64,000 nt of DNA from assembly GCA_036346205.1 (NCBI GenBank), contig JARFJB010000111.1, positions 251,001-315,000 on the forward strand, written 5' to 3'. The notes beneath the pieces are model-generated. The model worked only from the letters and a program-made list of their open reading frames with translations, ran no database searches and was not told where the DNA came from. A program made the position numbers and the translations under genes. Below, one piece after another: positions 1 to 10,624 of the stretch; position 1 is the first letter of the stretch, and the number at the start of each line of letters is the position of its first letter. The DNA is from Vesta saturnalis. Lineage: Eukaryota > Arthropoda > Insecta > Coleoptera > Lampyridae.

Positions 1-716
1 TATGTCACATTGTGCTAGAACTCTCCTAAGTCAAATACGAAGTTCAAGTCCACCATATTTTTCAAAAACGCATTGGCTTGTCCGCCACCATCTGGATGTG
101 TCTCAGAAGCCTCTCGTAGAGTCGTAAGATTGGTAACAACATTATCTAATAAAGAACGCACTGATTCTACACGGCAAGCTCATCTAAAGCTTTTTACACT
201 TTTTTGGGTGTTTTGAAAAACAGCACGTCGTTTAGTTGATTTCTCAATGAAGTTGTAAAGCCTTTGAAGTACAAGTGTTTCTTATTGAAGTCACGCTTGT
301 GAAACAGCTTACAATGCACAAGTTCAATATAAGAGCATTGGAGTGAATGTACATTGCCACAGGGGCTTCTTGAATAATTATAGCTGCCACTCCTTTGTAT
401 GGGCCCCTCACGTTGGAGGCCCATCATAACACGAGCACGCAGATTTTAAATGTTCAAGTCCAGTGAAATAGAAACATTTGCCAGTGTTCAGCTGTCAGTT
501 CTTTTAGCACGGTAAAACCTTACAAATGCCTCAGGAACTTCTAACTTATTAATATGCCTCAACATAATAGCTACTTGTTCGTGCTTTGCTATGTCTTGAG
601 TCTCATCAGCTCTAATTGCAAAAACGTTTGTCTTTTTAATTTCTTTGGTACTATGCAATTTAATTTGTTCCCCAATAATGGACAGAATCTCATTCTGGAA
701 AGTCGCTGAAGTATAC
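1..716 (-). pseudogene. hAT transposase, central and C-terminal part (ZMYM1-like / DUF4371)
   Basis: Read on the minus strand, this holds successive pieces of a hAT transposase of the kind annotated as zinc finger MYM-type 1-like. They include YTSATFQNEI and the first catalytic-aspartate block ADETQDI, followed by EQVAIMLRHIN (about 520-715). A shifted frame then gives a CYDG...VRGPYKGVAAIIIQEAP block with the second aspartate, and YIHSNALILNL near 330-430. The stretch at 1-200 encodes a SVRSLLDNVVTNLTTL-like segment before a stop. At least two frameshifts and in-frame stops separate these pieces, so it is not functional. The N-terminal BED/TTF zinc-finger part of the same family lies at 16190-16965 on the same strand, on the far side of the Polinton. 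That fits one hAT-derived gene split by later insertions. Family assignment is from motif memory. Confidence 0.75.
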
Positions 717-722
717 TGAAAA
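717..722. repeat. Left target-site duplication of Polinton copy 1 (TGAAAA)
   Basis: The six bases before the element are TGAAAA and are repeated exactly at 14156-14161. Six-bp duplications are characteristic of Polinton/Maverick integration. Confidence 0.85.
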
Positions 723-1318
723 AGTAGGTAAGATTGGAGACTTTTGGAACACACCACAATTCCAAGATCCCACATTTCCAAGGTTACTACAATTTTAAGG
801 TCCCGCCAGTTCAAGGTTATGAAATAAGTAGGCCATGTTTGCACACAACTTTTCCAAGGTCGCACATTTCAAAGATTACCACAGCTGTTAGGTGTAAAAA
901 AACTGTAGGTCACTAACACTCAACACATTCTCAAGGTTATTTGTGCACTCTACCTACTCAGATAGACATCTCGCTTTTCCAAGGCTTACTCATGTAATTT
1001 TTTACACTTCTCTGATACCACACCTAGAACCAAATTAAAAAAAAGATAATGATATGCTAATATATTTATTTGTTGTATGTACAAACGTAATCAGTGTATT
1101 ATTCAGATATATGGTTTTCTCTAGGAATACAACATTTTGATTTAGTACAAGTGCAAAAGGTCCTTTCTACTTCTGTACCATTACACCTGCGAGGACGTGG
1201 TGCAAGTAATTGAGCGTACGTGTAGTGTGGTGCCCATCGGAGATGTTCCTGTAGCGGAGTGTCAGATGACCGCCTTTGGTTTATTCGAACTCCACACATG
1301 AAGCATTCAACCGTATCT
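723..1318. repeat. Left terminal inverted repeat of Polinton copy 1
   Basis: This segment matches the reverse complement of about 13565-14155 along its whole length, with scattered substitutions and small indels. The inner edge is at the sequence cgtatct near 1318; beyond it the two arms share nothing. It contains the last part of a BIR gene on the minus strand and a subterminal array of CAAGGTT-like motifs at 763, 779, 796, 812, 855 and 870. Confidence 0.88.
1099..1299 (-). pseudogene. Truncated BIR (IAP-type) gene copy in the left TIR
   Basis: Sixty-six residues match the C-terminal half of the BIR gene at 13406-13783, from MCGVRINQ onward. The start of the BIR fold is missing because the TIR ends here. 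The last zinc-ligand cysteine is replaced (HYTYAQ instead of HCTYAQ) and the conserved tryptophan after INQ is arginine. It is a passenger of the inverted repeat and unlikely to fold as a BIR. Confidence 0.8.
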
Positions 1319-1639
1319 AGAGGACTAGCAGATGTTCATCAGCGGTACATGATGGTATACCATTACAGTATGTACCTGTCTGTCTGTCTGTCCGTCTCTC
1401 TGTCTCTATGACTGTCTGTCTGTATATATACATGTCTGTTTGTCTGTCTGTATAGTAGCCGCCGCGCTCAGTCAGTTAGTATCGGTCTGACTGATCTGGG
1501 GTCTCACTATTGGGGTCGACGTTTTTCTGAAAAAAATAAATTATAAGTAGGAGAGCTATGTCAGTTATACTTACTATACCTGTCTCGATCACTTGCAAAA
1601 ACCACTTGTCGAAGAGCTGCATTACGAACTCGGATGAGT
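1319..1639. repeat. Non-coding stretch with TGTC-type microsatellite
   Basis: Imperfect TGTC/TGTA simple repeat occupies about 1376-1455. No coding region is recognisable between the left TIR and the stop codon at 1640. Confidence 0.6.
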
Positions 1640-3134
1640 TCATAAAGCCCGGCAACTTCTTTCCAGCATCATCTCCAGATGTACAATGACGTGATCACAC
1701 CAACTTAGTATAGCTAGGCTTATAACACTATTCCAGTCAAGGTATAATGTTACAAGTCTAGTGTGGGCACGGTCGAGCTGCTCTTCTAGAGAGTTCTCAG
1801 TAATCACGACATCATAATTCCGGACGAATGGCATTATGGTTGTCAGCTGTAATGAAAGAAATAATTAGTAATATAAACAAAGTTGTATCAAAACAATACA
1901 TACCGTGAACGTGAGACGGTCGCATGTGATGATGCGATGTGTGTAGGAGAGTCAGTACCACCCGACGATTATAAGGAACGCAGAATTGAGGTGAGTGGTA
2001 CGGTCTCCCGACGCCATTGCACACATAACGTTGTGTAATGGTGGAAGCATAGTGCGACCAATCGTCATAGGGATCTGTATAGCCCAAAACCAGCCATCGT
2101 CAAGTTCTTCGTCATCATTGTCGTGCATATTGCTGTGACTGTTATCATTATTTCCGTGATCCTGGGCCTGCGGGGCGGCATCTGGAACTCTGCCAATGTC
2201 AGTGTCCTAGTCCTGTATGCTGTGCACTTAGTGATTGTACAACGTCTGACAGTTCTTGGGTGCTACGTTCTAGTTGTTGCATGTTGTTAGTGAGATTGTC
2301 CATAAAGTCTTCCTCATCACTACTCTCTTCAACGATCATTTCGTTACAAAAGTCAGTACGTGTTTCGCGAAGTAGTCGCTGTTGTCGTAACGCGTCATTG
2401 TCGTAGTCGTCGGAATCATAGCTGTAGGCAGGGTCCAGTCTACGTCGGAGTCGTGGTCACCAGTGTTTGGGGGAATCGTTCCCAGCACAGGAAAAGCATA
2501 CTCCCACAACACTGGATGATATGCTGACAAAGCCATCACTATCATCGTTATGTTCGTCTATATCAATAGGTAGTGGTGTATCCTCGTCACTGATAGTAAT
2601 GATTTCGGCATTGGTCATGTCAAGTATTGCTGTATGCGCATCAAGATTGTAATCTTGTAGAGAGTCCAGGACTACGGTCGCCAATTCATAAATTTCATCG
2701 TCGCTGGAGTGGGCGTCCACGGTAATAGGCGAGGATGCAGAGGGTGGGATATACAGAACTTCAGGGGAAGAGGGAGACGCATCCTAAGGTGTGTGAGGTG
2801 AAGGCAGGCCAACGCCAATTGGATAGGAAACCTGAGGAGTAGGAGTTGGTGGGACATCGTGGAGATGAGTTGAGGAGGCTAGCAGGGGGTAACAGGAACC
2901 TGTAAAAAATAAATAAACCGTTAGAAATGTACGAAGCATGAAAAAAAATTAAAAATATAAAATTTTGGGGTTTTTAACAGGGGAGATGATGGGGGAACTT
3001 GCTCTTGAAGTCATTGTATGTTCAGTATTGTCAACTATAGAATCAGTTGCACGAATAATTTGTACTGTTTTCGTTTCGCTAAATATAGGCGTTTCCCCCA
3101 CTAAAAACGTCTTTCTTGCATTTTTAGAGGACAT
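1640..3134 (-). CDS. Unrecognised spliced gene inside the Polinton (acidic, Ser/Pro-rich protein)
   Basis: I do not recognise this gene. On the minus strand a reading frame begins MSSKNARKTF at 3134. It runs to a possible donor (SPIISP then GTTAAAAA) and resumes after a clear acceptor, tttattttttacag, near 2900. The next part is Ser/Pro-rich and then strongly acidic (SDDEIYELATVVLDSL; DEDTPLPIDIDEHNDD), followed by SDEEDFMDNLTNNMQQLE, which looks like a short coiled coil. A second intron is supported by donor GGTATGT near 1904 and acceptor ttctttcattacag near 1849. The last exon encodes MPFVRNYDVVITENSLEEQ and stops at 1640. One or two frameshifts are needed near 2200 and 2780. The position between TIR and polB is where Polintons often carry accessory genes or integrase, but no integrase motif is visible. 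Gene reality is moderately supported; function is unknown. Confidence 0.4.
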
Positions 3135-3812
3135 TTTTCAAGAGTCATTCACTCGTTATACGGCAAGTGAAACAGTTCCAAGTGTTATAAAGTGGTGTTA
3201 CATGATGTCTTCTTGTAATGGTAAGTGCTTATTTTATTATTGAATTATTTCTGTGGACTAAATAATTTTCATTAACGTCTTGCACAACCTGGACCATCAG
3301 GGTTAATTCAGCTTAAAGAATAATATGCAATACAGGCATGCTGATGATTCTTTTAATAAAATAAATAAAAGTACCAAAAGTGTTGAAATTGTACACTGCA
3401 CTAATTGTTCGATTAATGTTATCAAGGACACCTTAGAAGCAATAGGCATAAATCAAATGTGTGTCTACTCGTTGATACTGGCATTGAAGTGATTCGCAAT
3501 GCTTTTAAACAACGCATTGTTTCCCACAGACTATCACCATGCAATACCCATACGGATGTGCAGAAGTTTATGGGTATCGTTAAAGTGAATGTTTTGAACT
3601 AATACAAATTCAGTTGCAGAAACTCTTCTCGTTGAAATGTAATGTTGAGTTGTTTGGGTTGTACTTTCTGAACAGTAGAGAAAGTACCGAATTAAAGTCC
3701 TTTCAAACGAAATATGATATATTGAGTGTCGGTATGGTGTTGGAAGAGTATTTTCAAAGGGTAGTGGAAATCTTGGATACTAAGCAATCAGAATTTCAGC
3801 AAAAAGATTCTG

Positions 3813-3869
3813 GTAAGTGCGAGTTATGAGTAGTAGGGTAGTACATTATTAATATATGTTGAATTATAG
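3813..3869 (+). other. 57-bp intron inside polB
   Basis: GTAAGT donor directly after the codons for QKDS and a TATAG acceptor. Splicing restores the conserved DSGW junction of this polymerase family. The first base of the Gly codon lies before the intron. Confidence 0.65.
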
Positions 3870-5161
3870 GGTGGTCGCTGGTGAAGTTCGTATATTTATA
3901 GGTAAATATGTTGAAATTTTCTCCCACTACGGGTTCATCCTATATGTATGTCCTGCCTGAAATTTCGCATAAATATGCCACAGTGTATGTGAAGAATAGC
4001 GATAATTGCTGCTTTTCATGGGCTAAGGTATCAGCATTAGTGACACCGACGGGGTAACCACAACGTCTTACCCTGATTTCAGGACGTTATTAATCTCGAG
4101 AGGTATAGAATTTCTTGTTAAGCTGACAAATATCTCAACGTTTGAGTCCAACAATAGTATCTCCGTCAATGTTTATGTACTGGAGGATACGTATCGTGAT
4201 GGTCATCGTATTCCTGAGGTAGTGGGTCCTTCTCTACTATACAAGAGCTAAACAACCCAGTCATGTTAATTTGTTGCTATTAGTCAGTAACCAAACAGAT
4301 AATCAGCATTATGTATTCTCGTTTACTTAGCAATCAAATAAGCCGACGTAATGGGGCAATATATTTTTGTGATTAATGTATTCATTACTTTAGAACGTAG
4401 AAGCAATTAACTCGACACGTGTCTCACGATTGTAATTTCGTATACACTAAATTATCTGGCCTAATGCAAAGAAAAGACAGAACCGGGGAGTTCTATGCGG
4501 AAAATATACTTGCGTTTCGAAACTATCAAAAACAGATGTTTCTACCGTTCGTAATATATGCAGACTTTGAAGCGCTATTAGTACCGGTAAATACCGCTGA
4601 ACCCGATCCTGAACAACCGTTCACGATAAAAACGTGTAAACATGAAACATACTCATTCAGTGATTATATTGAGTGCGGTGTAAAAGATGCGTGGTCAAAA
4701 TTAGAACATTATAGGGGGGTTAATGCCGCGGAGGTATTTATTACACTACTCGAGAGTGATCTGAAACGGATATATAATGAGCATTTGAAAAATGGTGTTT
4801 GAATGTTACCACTAACTGATGAACAACTGGTGATACATGAACAAAGTCGTAATTGTTACATATGCGGCAAGCTTTTTACGGACGATCTTACAACTTCCAA
4901 AGAGCGAGATCACTGTTATGACACTGGTATATATCGTGGTGCAGCACATTCAAATTGTAAATTAAACTATCAATTACATACATTTATGCCAGTTTTTTCC
5001 ATATGGTTATTATATTCACCTGTTCATCAAACAGTTACCGAATGAAACTGAAGACATTACCGTACTCCCTGTTAGTAGTGAGAAATATATAACGTTGGGT
5101 AAGCATATTTATGTAGACGAATTCATTAATGGTCGCGGCTGTAGGGAAAAGAAGTACCGTA

Positions 5162-7573
5162 GAGTCGGGGGACTTGAAATCGTAGGGGTACACGCCCAAA
5201 CTTCAGAAAAATTTCTGAAGTATTCCACAATGATAAAGTAATGTTTTCAGTAGCTAAAAGTTGTAAACAGGTGTTTTATGTGGCTCCTAAAAAATACTGA
5301 ATAATAGGTAAGAAAACCATGGTTTTTGATATGCTATATAATTAAGGTCATACTCAGGTATCCATATGAGCAAATTACATGTAATATTTTTTTACACTAG
5401 TTTATTGTCTTCTCAACGGGTTCTGAACCCCAGGTCTGCTGATTCTATTTTTTGAGGTTAAGTAATGCTTTTTTTACGTTTTTTGTTACAGATTTTGGGT
5501 GAAATAAGTATGAGTGCGTTAAGAAATCGAAAATATCACGATTTTACTAAAGATGAATTAGAAGAAGCCTTAAAAAATATACGCACTGGTAGATGGACAT
5601 TGGCGGAGGCTTCAAGTAATACCGGGATATCAAAATCGACGTTATATCGAAAACTTAAAAATAAAAATATGAAAACCTATGAGACTTATGACAACGGAGG
5701 AATGGTTCTAAAAGATGCTGTTTATTTGCTGCGAAGATTAGGTGCTTTACCGAGAACAGACCTAATAGTTGGTATTACGCGTTTATTACTCGTCATAGCG
5801 AGCTATCCATGCCTATCAGAAAATATAAACAAGTCGTGCTGTTTCTATTGACATTTTAAGTGAATATATTGATAAGTTGGCTGTTACTTTAAAAGACATT
5901 CCTGACGAAAATATCGTCAATTATGACGAGACATGTTTTACCGATGACCCTGGACGAACCAAAGTTGTTGTTCGACGCACAGCTAAACATGCCGAAAAAA
6001 TTATGGACCACACAAAATCTTCAACCAGATGTGGTCTACGTGGACAGAAAATGGTCCCGAAAGCGCCCGGTACAATCGCAGCAAATCTGGATGGTTTGAT
6101 CTACACCTATTCGAACACTGGTTTAAATGTATTGTCCTCCCTTATTTTAAAAAACTTGAATGACCGAAGGTGTTAATCGGTGACAATTTAGCCAGTCACA
6201 TTAGCATCACTGTCATACAGGATTGCCAAATCAATAATATTCGCTTTGTTCTCTTGCCCCCCAATAGTACACATCTAACGCAACCGCTAGATGTTTGCTA
6301 TTTCAGACCACTGAAGGGTAAATGTAGGTCAGTTTTAATTAAATGAAGCAAACACAACCTGGTCCCATAAGGAAAGATCGATTCTGGTCTATAAAGCAAC
6401 ATTAGTAGAACTGGTTAAAAATGCTGATAACATAACCGGGCTCAAAGCGACCGGATTATTCCTATCGATCGAGAAGCTGTTTATAACGAATTTCTATACA
6501 AGCTGTTAAATTCTAATGTGTTAAAAATATGTTTGAATCAACAAGAAATGTAAACATAATCCGGCAGACGAAGAAACTAAATGTTGTTCAGACAGTATTC
6601 TGTAGAAGATTTAGAAGCAGAAAAATAGACGAGACAACGGTGGCAGTACAACTATCTGAGCAAAACAAAATTGTTAAAAAAAATCCGAAGCCACGCAAGT
6701 CCAATAAATCCGAACTTTCTTCTGAAAGTGAGATAGATGATATAGAGCTTGAAGACGAGACCAACGAAGAAGAGTACAGTGATATTGAGCCCGAAGATAA
6801 TTTACAAATGCGAAATCAAGACAACAAGAAAAATGAAGAACCTGTGGAACGACACTTATTTCAATATGGAAAGTTTGTTCTTGTGAAATTTCATACAGAG
6901 AAACGGCTTGTAAAATATGTTGGATAAATCTGCCAAGTCATTGATGAAGAGTACCTTCAAGTAAAATTTACAAAAACTGTGTACAAGAGAAACATTTTTT
7001 CATATCCTGACGTAATAGACGAATCGATAGTGCACAGAAATGAGGTCGTATGTCTGAGTACATTTGCCAGAACGTTTCAAATTTTTGACAGATTTGGTAG
7101 ATGACAATGTTTTATAAACAAATATGTTAACTACATTTGTAAAAATATTGTTAATTTAGGTTTAAGTATTATTATGACTTTTTGAGAAGACCTTGGTTTT
7201 TAAATTATTTTTGTATCTTGTCAGAATAAACGTTTCTTTTTTGAAATAAATGGTTTCAAAAATTTTTTTCACCCTGTACAATGGAAACATACTTTTTTAA
7301 AAAGTGAAACTTGATGCCAAGTTACCTATAAAACAGCTTTACTTGTCATTTACACTGATTTTTGTTTACATTTTTAAGTCACCTAACAGGTAGGGTGACT
7401 TGAAAACATTTTATTTTTTGTACATTTTTTTTGAGTGTTACAAAAATCTTTTATACAGGTTCTATTCTTTGCAAAAAGTGGCATAACGCCATATTTTTTG
7501 TTTTATGATATATTTATGGGTATGGCAGATATTATGGAATTCAAGTCAAAATAGCAGTCAAGTCACCCAACTC
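5162..7573 (+). mobile_element. pogo-like DNA transposon inserted in polB
   Basis: The ends are inverted repeats (gagtcgggggacttga on the left, gagttgggtgacttga read inward from the right), each flanked by TA at 5160-5161 and 7574-7575. This is the target duplication expected for Tc1/mariner/pogo elements. The insertion is absent from the second Polinton copy, where the polB frame runs from the equivalent of 5158 toward 7590, so it arrived after the duplication or was specific to this copy. Confidence 0.85.
5510..7104 (+). pseudogene. pogo-like transposase (psq HTH plus DDE) with breaks
   Basis: The start follows an acceptor-like tract (ttttttgttacag). The N-terminus MSALRNRKYHDFTKDELE continues into a Pipsqueak-type helix-turn-helix (TLAEASSNTGISKSTLYRKL), the DNA-binding part. 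The DDE domain starts about 5900 with NYDETCFTDDPG, containing the first catalytic aspartate, and VVRRTAKHAEK. Frameshifts near 5850, 6010 and 6175 break it. The C-terminal acidic region (6690-6830) and an FQYGKFVLVKFHTEKR domain end at 7104, with an in-frame TAA at 6925. Not active. Confidence 0.8.
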
Positions 7574-8096
7574 TACGGAACATAAATTTGCGATTCGTCG
7601 ATAGTTGTAGATTCATGGCGGCATCCTTAGATACTCTATCTCATAATTTATCAGATGATCACTTTAGAGAGGTAAAGAAATATTTTGTTGATGATAATAA
7701 CTGTTAACTTAGTTAGAAAAAAAGGTAATTTCCCCTACGAGTACATGGACAATTTTAATAAAGTAGACGATGTCACAGTACCTTCCTATGACAAATTCTA
7801 CGATAAAATGCGTGATGAAAATATATCCGATGAAGAATACTGTCGCGTACTACTGGTGTATCGGATCACTAAGTGTAATAGTGTATTACACTGCCGACAT
7901 ATATTTAAAATAAGACGTGTTGCGATTTTCTGACGTGTTCGAAAACTTTAGGCGACTATGTATAGACATGTATGGATTAGAGCCAGCACAGTATGTTGCA
8001 ATATCTGGATTGGCGTGGGATGCCATGTTGAAGTGTAGTAAAGTAGAGTTACAATTATTGACTGATATGGAAATGTACCACTTTGTGAGTAATGGT

Positions 8097-9469
8097 TGAC
8101 CATCTCTTTGATAATAGCACATTTGGAATTTAGCAAACATTTCATACAATGCAGCAAAGCAATTATTATCGTAATTTACGTTTAAATTCTGGAATATAAT
8201 TCTCACCTCTGGATTAGTGCTCCCCAATACGCTCTCGATATCGTTGATCGTATTCAAAGGAGAGCGATTAGGCTTATAAGTGATCCGTACTTAACTTCTC
8301 ACTTACAGTCCCTTGAGCATAGAAGGATGGTTTCAGTTCTTTCTTTGTATTATCGTTATTAAAACGGCTATTGTGCTGCTGAATTATATTCTTTGACACC
8401 ATCTCGGGCTATCTTTGCGAGAAACACACACTCTGGAATGATCTCCCTAGTTCCTGTTTTCCTCTCACTTATGATATGGGAAAATTTAAGGTAGCTGTTC
8501 ACAGTCATCTATTAGTAATTCATTATCCCTCTATCCATCCTCCTAAGTGTTCCTGAGTGCTTTAGTACGATAGGCCTAATTTACCCCTTTCAGGTCCACA
8601 ATCATAAAAAAACAATTGTCATACGGCTAACGATCCGTGTTAAGAAATACCCTAATATTCTTTAGTGCACATTTACCGAATCTGCTCATATCTTGAGAAA
8701 CATTATTTTGTTGCCCCGCTTGAAATCCGATAATAATGTACCTAGGTGTTTCTATACCAGTCGATGTTTTGATTTGCGCATGTATGTTTATCTGTTGTGA
8801 GAACTGCTGGATATATGTGTGTTTCCCAACTTCTAAATGCTACCAGAGTGTTTACATTTTTATCAATGTACTTCGTTAACGCCAATTACTCCGCTAATGC
8901 TGGAATGATGTGCGGAACTTTCCAATATATTTTATCTATGTTAACTCTTAGTGCTTCATCTGTTGAAATTACCGCATCGGTATAATGTTACTGTGAATTA
9001 AAACCAATTCTTGTCTCATGCTCAAAATCACTTTATTGTAGTTTTCCGTAATGCCAAGTAGCGTTCGCAAAGGGACACAAACATTCAAATACCCTAATGC
9101 ATTTGTTAGTGTGCTATTTGAGGTAGGAAACTAACCTGCGTTTTCATGACGAGCGAGGTCGTTGGGTGTCAATGACACCAATCCTTTCATTGTAGACGTT
9201 AATCCAACCTTTGTCACGGAATCTACTACTATTCTATTCATTTCGTATCTAAATTCGCTGCGCGGTGAGACGGCACCATCCTCCCTCAGCAATCTTCCCT
9301 CTACGTATACACAACTTTCTGATGTTAAAGTGCACATGTCTTCCTGAATGGGTATTCTGATTTCATCATTGTTTCCAAAACTCGTAGTAGATGGTTGACG
9401 GGTGTGGAGTTCGGAATTTACTATGACACTATCAACAACGACCTTTTGGTTTACGTTTAGTATACTCAT
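8097..9469 (-). pseudogene. Polinton major capsid protein, copy 1 (interrupted)
   Basis: Minus-strand frame starting MSILNVNQKVVVDSV at 9469. It continues through FGNNDEIRIPIQ, YVEGRLLRED, and VDSVTKVGLTST to DLARHENAG near 9131. These match, from memory, the N-terminal part of the double-jelly-roll capsid family of insect Polintons. Downstream pieces at 8614-9000 and 8100-8188 correspond to GFAEDYNKV, ETPRYIMIGFQ and NCFAALYEMFAKF in copy 2. A 425-bp non-LTR fragment interrupts it at 8189 and its C-terminus is deleted at 8097. The start ATG overlaps the upstream stop as ATGA. It is the shell protein of the virion-like particle. Confidence 0.7.
8189..8613 (+). mobile_element. 5'-truncated non-LTR retrotransposon fragment
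   Basis: Plus-strand frames encode the C-terminal tail seen after reverse transcriptase in jockey-like elements: DRIQRRAIRLISDP, LQSLEHRRMVSVLSLYYRY, and a decayed WNDLP-type block. It ends in a short A-run at 8606-8612 and is flanked by AATT (8185-8188 and 8614-8617). The second Polinton copy is uninterrupted at this site (near 34140), which confirms a later insertion. Confidence 0.75.
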
Positions 9470-9957
9470 TGTATTACTATGAAATCAAGACTTTGCAAGT
9501 ATGCTCTATTCTGCGCAGTCAATACTTTGAGAGTTGACCGCTTACTAATAAGATTTTCAGAGGTATGTAATTCATGACCTGTGTAAACTTTTTTCTTAAA
9601 TCCCAGCATAGGTCCTATAGAATTTTCTACTTTAAAGTTAATATCATGTGTTGATTTCATAATTGCTTTCATAGTGTTATTGTTCGCTCGTAAATTAAAA
9701 AATTTATTCCAACACTTCTCCATATCATTCATATGTTTATTGACATCCGCGATTTCGTATGATCCTGGAGGTATTGTAATTCTAGTTCCTTCAAATATCA
9801 GTTGGTTATTCTTGGAAGTAACGTTTTGTCCAGTATTGAAAGATTCAAAACTAGTCAACCCCATTACATATTCCGACTCATCATCAAGATAAATCGGTGG
9901 GCTAAAGTTGGCTTGCAAAATACTGCTTGCATCGGTAAATGTAAATGTGTACGACAT
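9466..9957 (-). pseudogene. Polinton penton / minor capsid protein, copy 1 (internally deleted)
   Basis: The start is taken at 9957 (MSYTFTFTDASSIL), not the longer frame to 9987, because family members begin close to this. Recognisable blocks are SPPIYLDDESEYVMGLTSFE, PPGSYEIADVNKHM, LRANNNTMKAIMKS and NSIGPMLGFKKKV, in the order expected for the single-jelly-roll penton protein of Polintons. After HELHTSENLISK the frame jumps to a tail (TLKVLTAQNRAYLQSL) that in copy 2 lies beyond the penton stop. About 330 bp of the gene were therefore deleted here. The capsid gene follows immediately. Confidence 0.7.
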
Positions 9958-9983
9958 TACGATCAAGCAACGACTGATGAGAA

Positions 9984-10372
9984 TCAAAACGAACCTTCAT
10001 ATAAAAATCGTAAGACTAAATGACCGCAATTGTGTGTATTGAAGTTTTGAACCTTGGTATAGTTATAGTCAATCGTGTTTCTGCTACCATCACTTTTAAA
10101 ATAGTGAATTAATTCTAATGGTGGTTTAATATGTCCTACGCTATTAAAATATGTAATATGTCAATTACGCTTGATGTAATCCATCCATTGTGTTCCCCTG
10201 TTATTATGATCATCCATATTAACGATACCACATTTATTCGTATGGATTCGTGTAGGTAATTTATCTCGCATGTATATCCCTCTAAAATAGGGGATTCTTA
10301 ATTTCTCAACAAATTTTGATAACTCAACGTTGCTTAAGGTGGTAGCTTCAGTGGGAGTTTTTGTGAATACGG
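9984..10372 (-). pseudogene. Adenain-like cysteine protease of the Polinton, catalytic His replaced
   Basis: Minus-strand frame reading LSNVELSKFVEKLRIPYFRG, YMRDKLP, CGIVNMDDHNNRGTQWMDY, PPLELIHYF and NCGHLVLRFLYEGSF. This is the order of blocks in adenovirus-type maturation proteases, which cleave capsid precursors. The usual histidine of GTHW is glutamine here (GTQW), and an in-frame TGA follows KRN. The nucleophile block NCGH is intact. No ATG is obvious at the 5' side. Missing from Polinton copy 2, where the whole segment is deleted. Confidence 0.72.
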
Positions 10373-10564
10373 TTATACATATAGGCCTAAACCTGGCTTA
10401 TATGGTTTTATACATAAGCCTTTTCCTAAGGTAGGTGCTTCCATTGCTTGATTGTGTCGTTTAGTCACGACTTTTTTATGTTTTAAAACGTTTAAGGCTT
10501 GTTGTACCGTAGATTTTAACGATGACCGAAGTTTACTACCAACACGACGTCGCGCTAGAAGCAC
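10373..10564 (-). pseudogene. Polinton core-like basic protein, C-terminal part
   Basis: The frame is rich in Arg/Lys and ends RHNQAMEAPTLGKGLCIKPY then KPGLGLYV. That tail is typical of a small structural protein encoded beside the protease in insect Polintons (GRGLYLKPYK-type ending, from memory). The hydrophobic central part expected upstream is missing, so the gene is probably internally deleted. Role in particle structure is inferred. Confidence 0.5.
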
Positions 10565-10624
10565 TGCTTTGTTGAATGAAATTGGTATATTTCTGTGGGA
10601 ACACTTCCTACGTCGTGATTTGCT

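Larger units (their letters stand above)
3455..8096 (+). pseudogene. polB: Protein-primed family B DNA polymerase of Polinton copy 1 (decayed)
   Basis: Replicative polymerase of the element. The N-terminal region begins near VDTGIEVIRNAFKQRI (about 3470), then CNVELFGLYFL (3640), with a 57-bp intron at 3813-3869 (GTAAGT...TATAG) rejoining QKDSG to WSLVKF. Then come NNSISVNVYVLED (4150) and the exonuclease I motif YADFEALL (about 4560). A zinc-binding endonuclease-VII-like insert follows (CYICGKLF...RDHCYDTG, 4860-4930). The frame is interrupted at 5160 by a pogo-like element and resumes at 7617 (MAASLDTLSHNL) with a further frameshift near 7700. It stops at 8096, where a deletion fuses it to the capsid gene, so the palm motifs A, B and C are absent. 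Several in-frame stops are also present. Compare copy 2 at 30539. Confidence 0.85.

Noticed and set aside
488..865. 125-residue minus-strand frame read as one protein
   Set aside because: It joins Polinton TIR sequence (723-865) to hAT coding sequence; the first 45 residues are non-coding TIR.
1372..1455. Possible CRISPR-like or tandem array
   Set aside because: Simple TGTC microsatellite with no spacers; no CRISPR in this eukaryotic window.
2965..3243. Plus-strand 92-residue frame with hydrophobic stretch
   Set aside because: Lies opposite the better supported minus-strand exon MSSKNARKTF and has no recognised motif.
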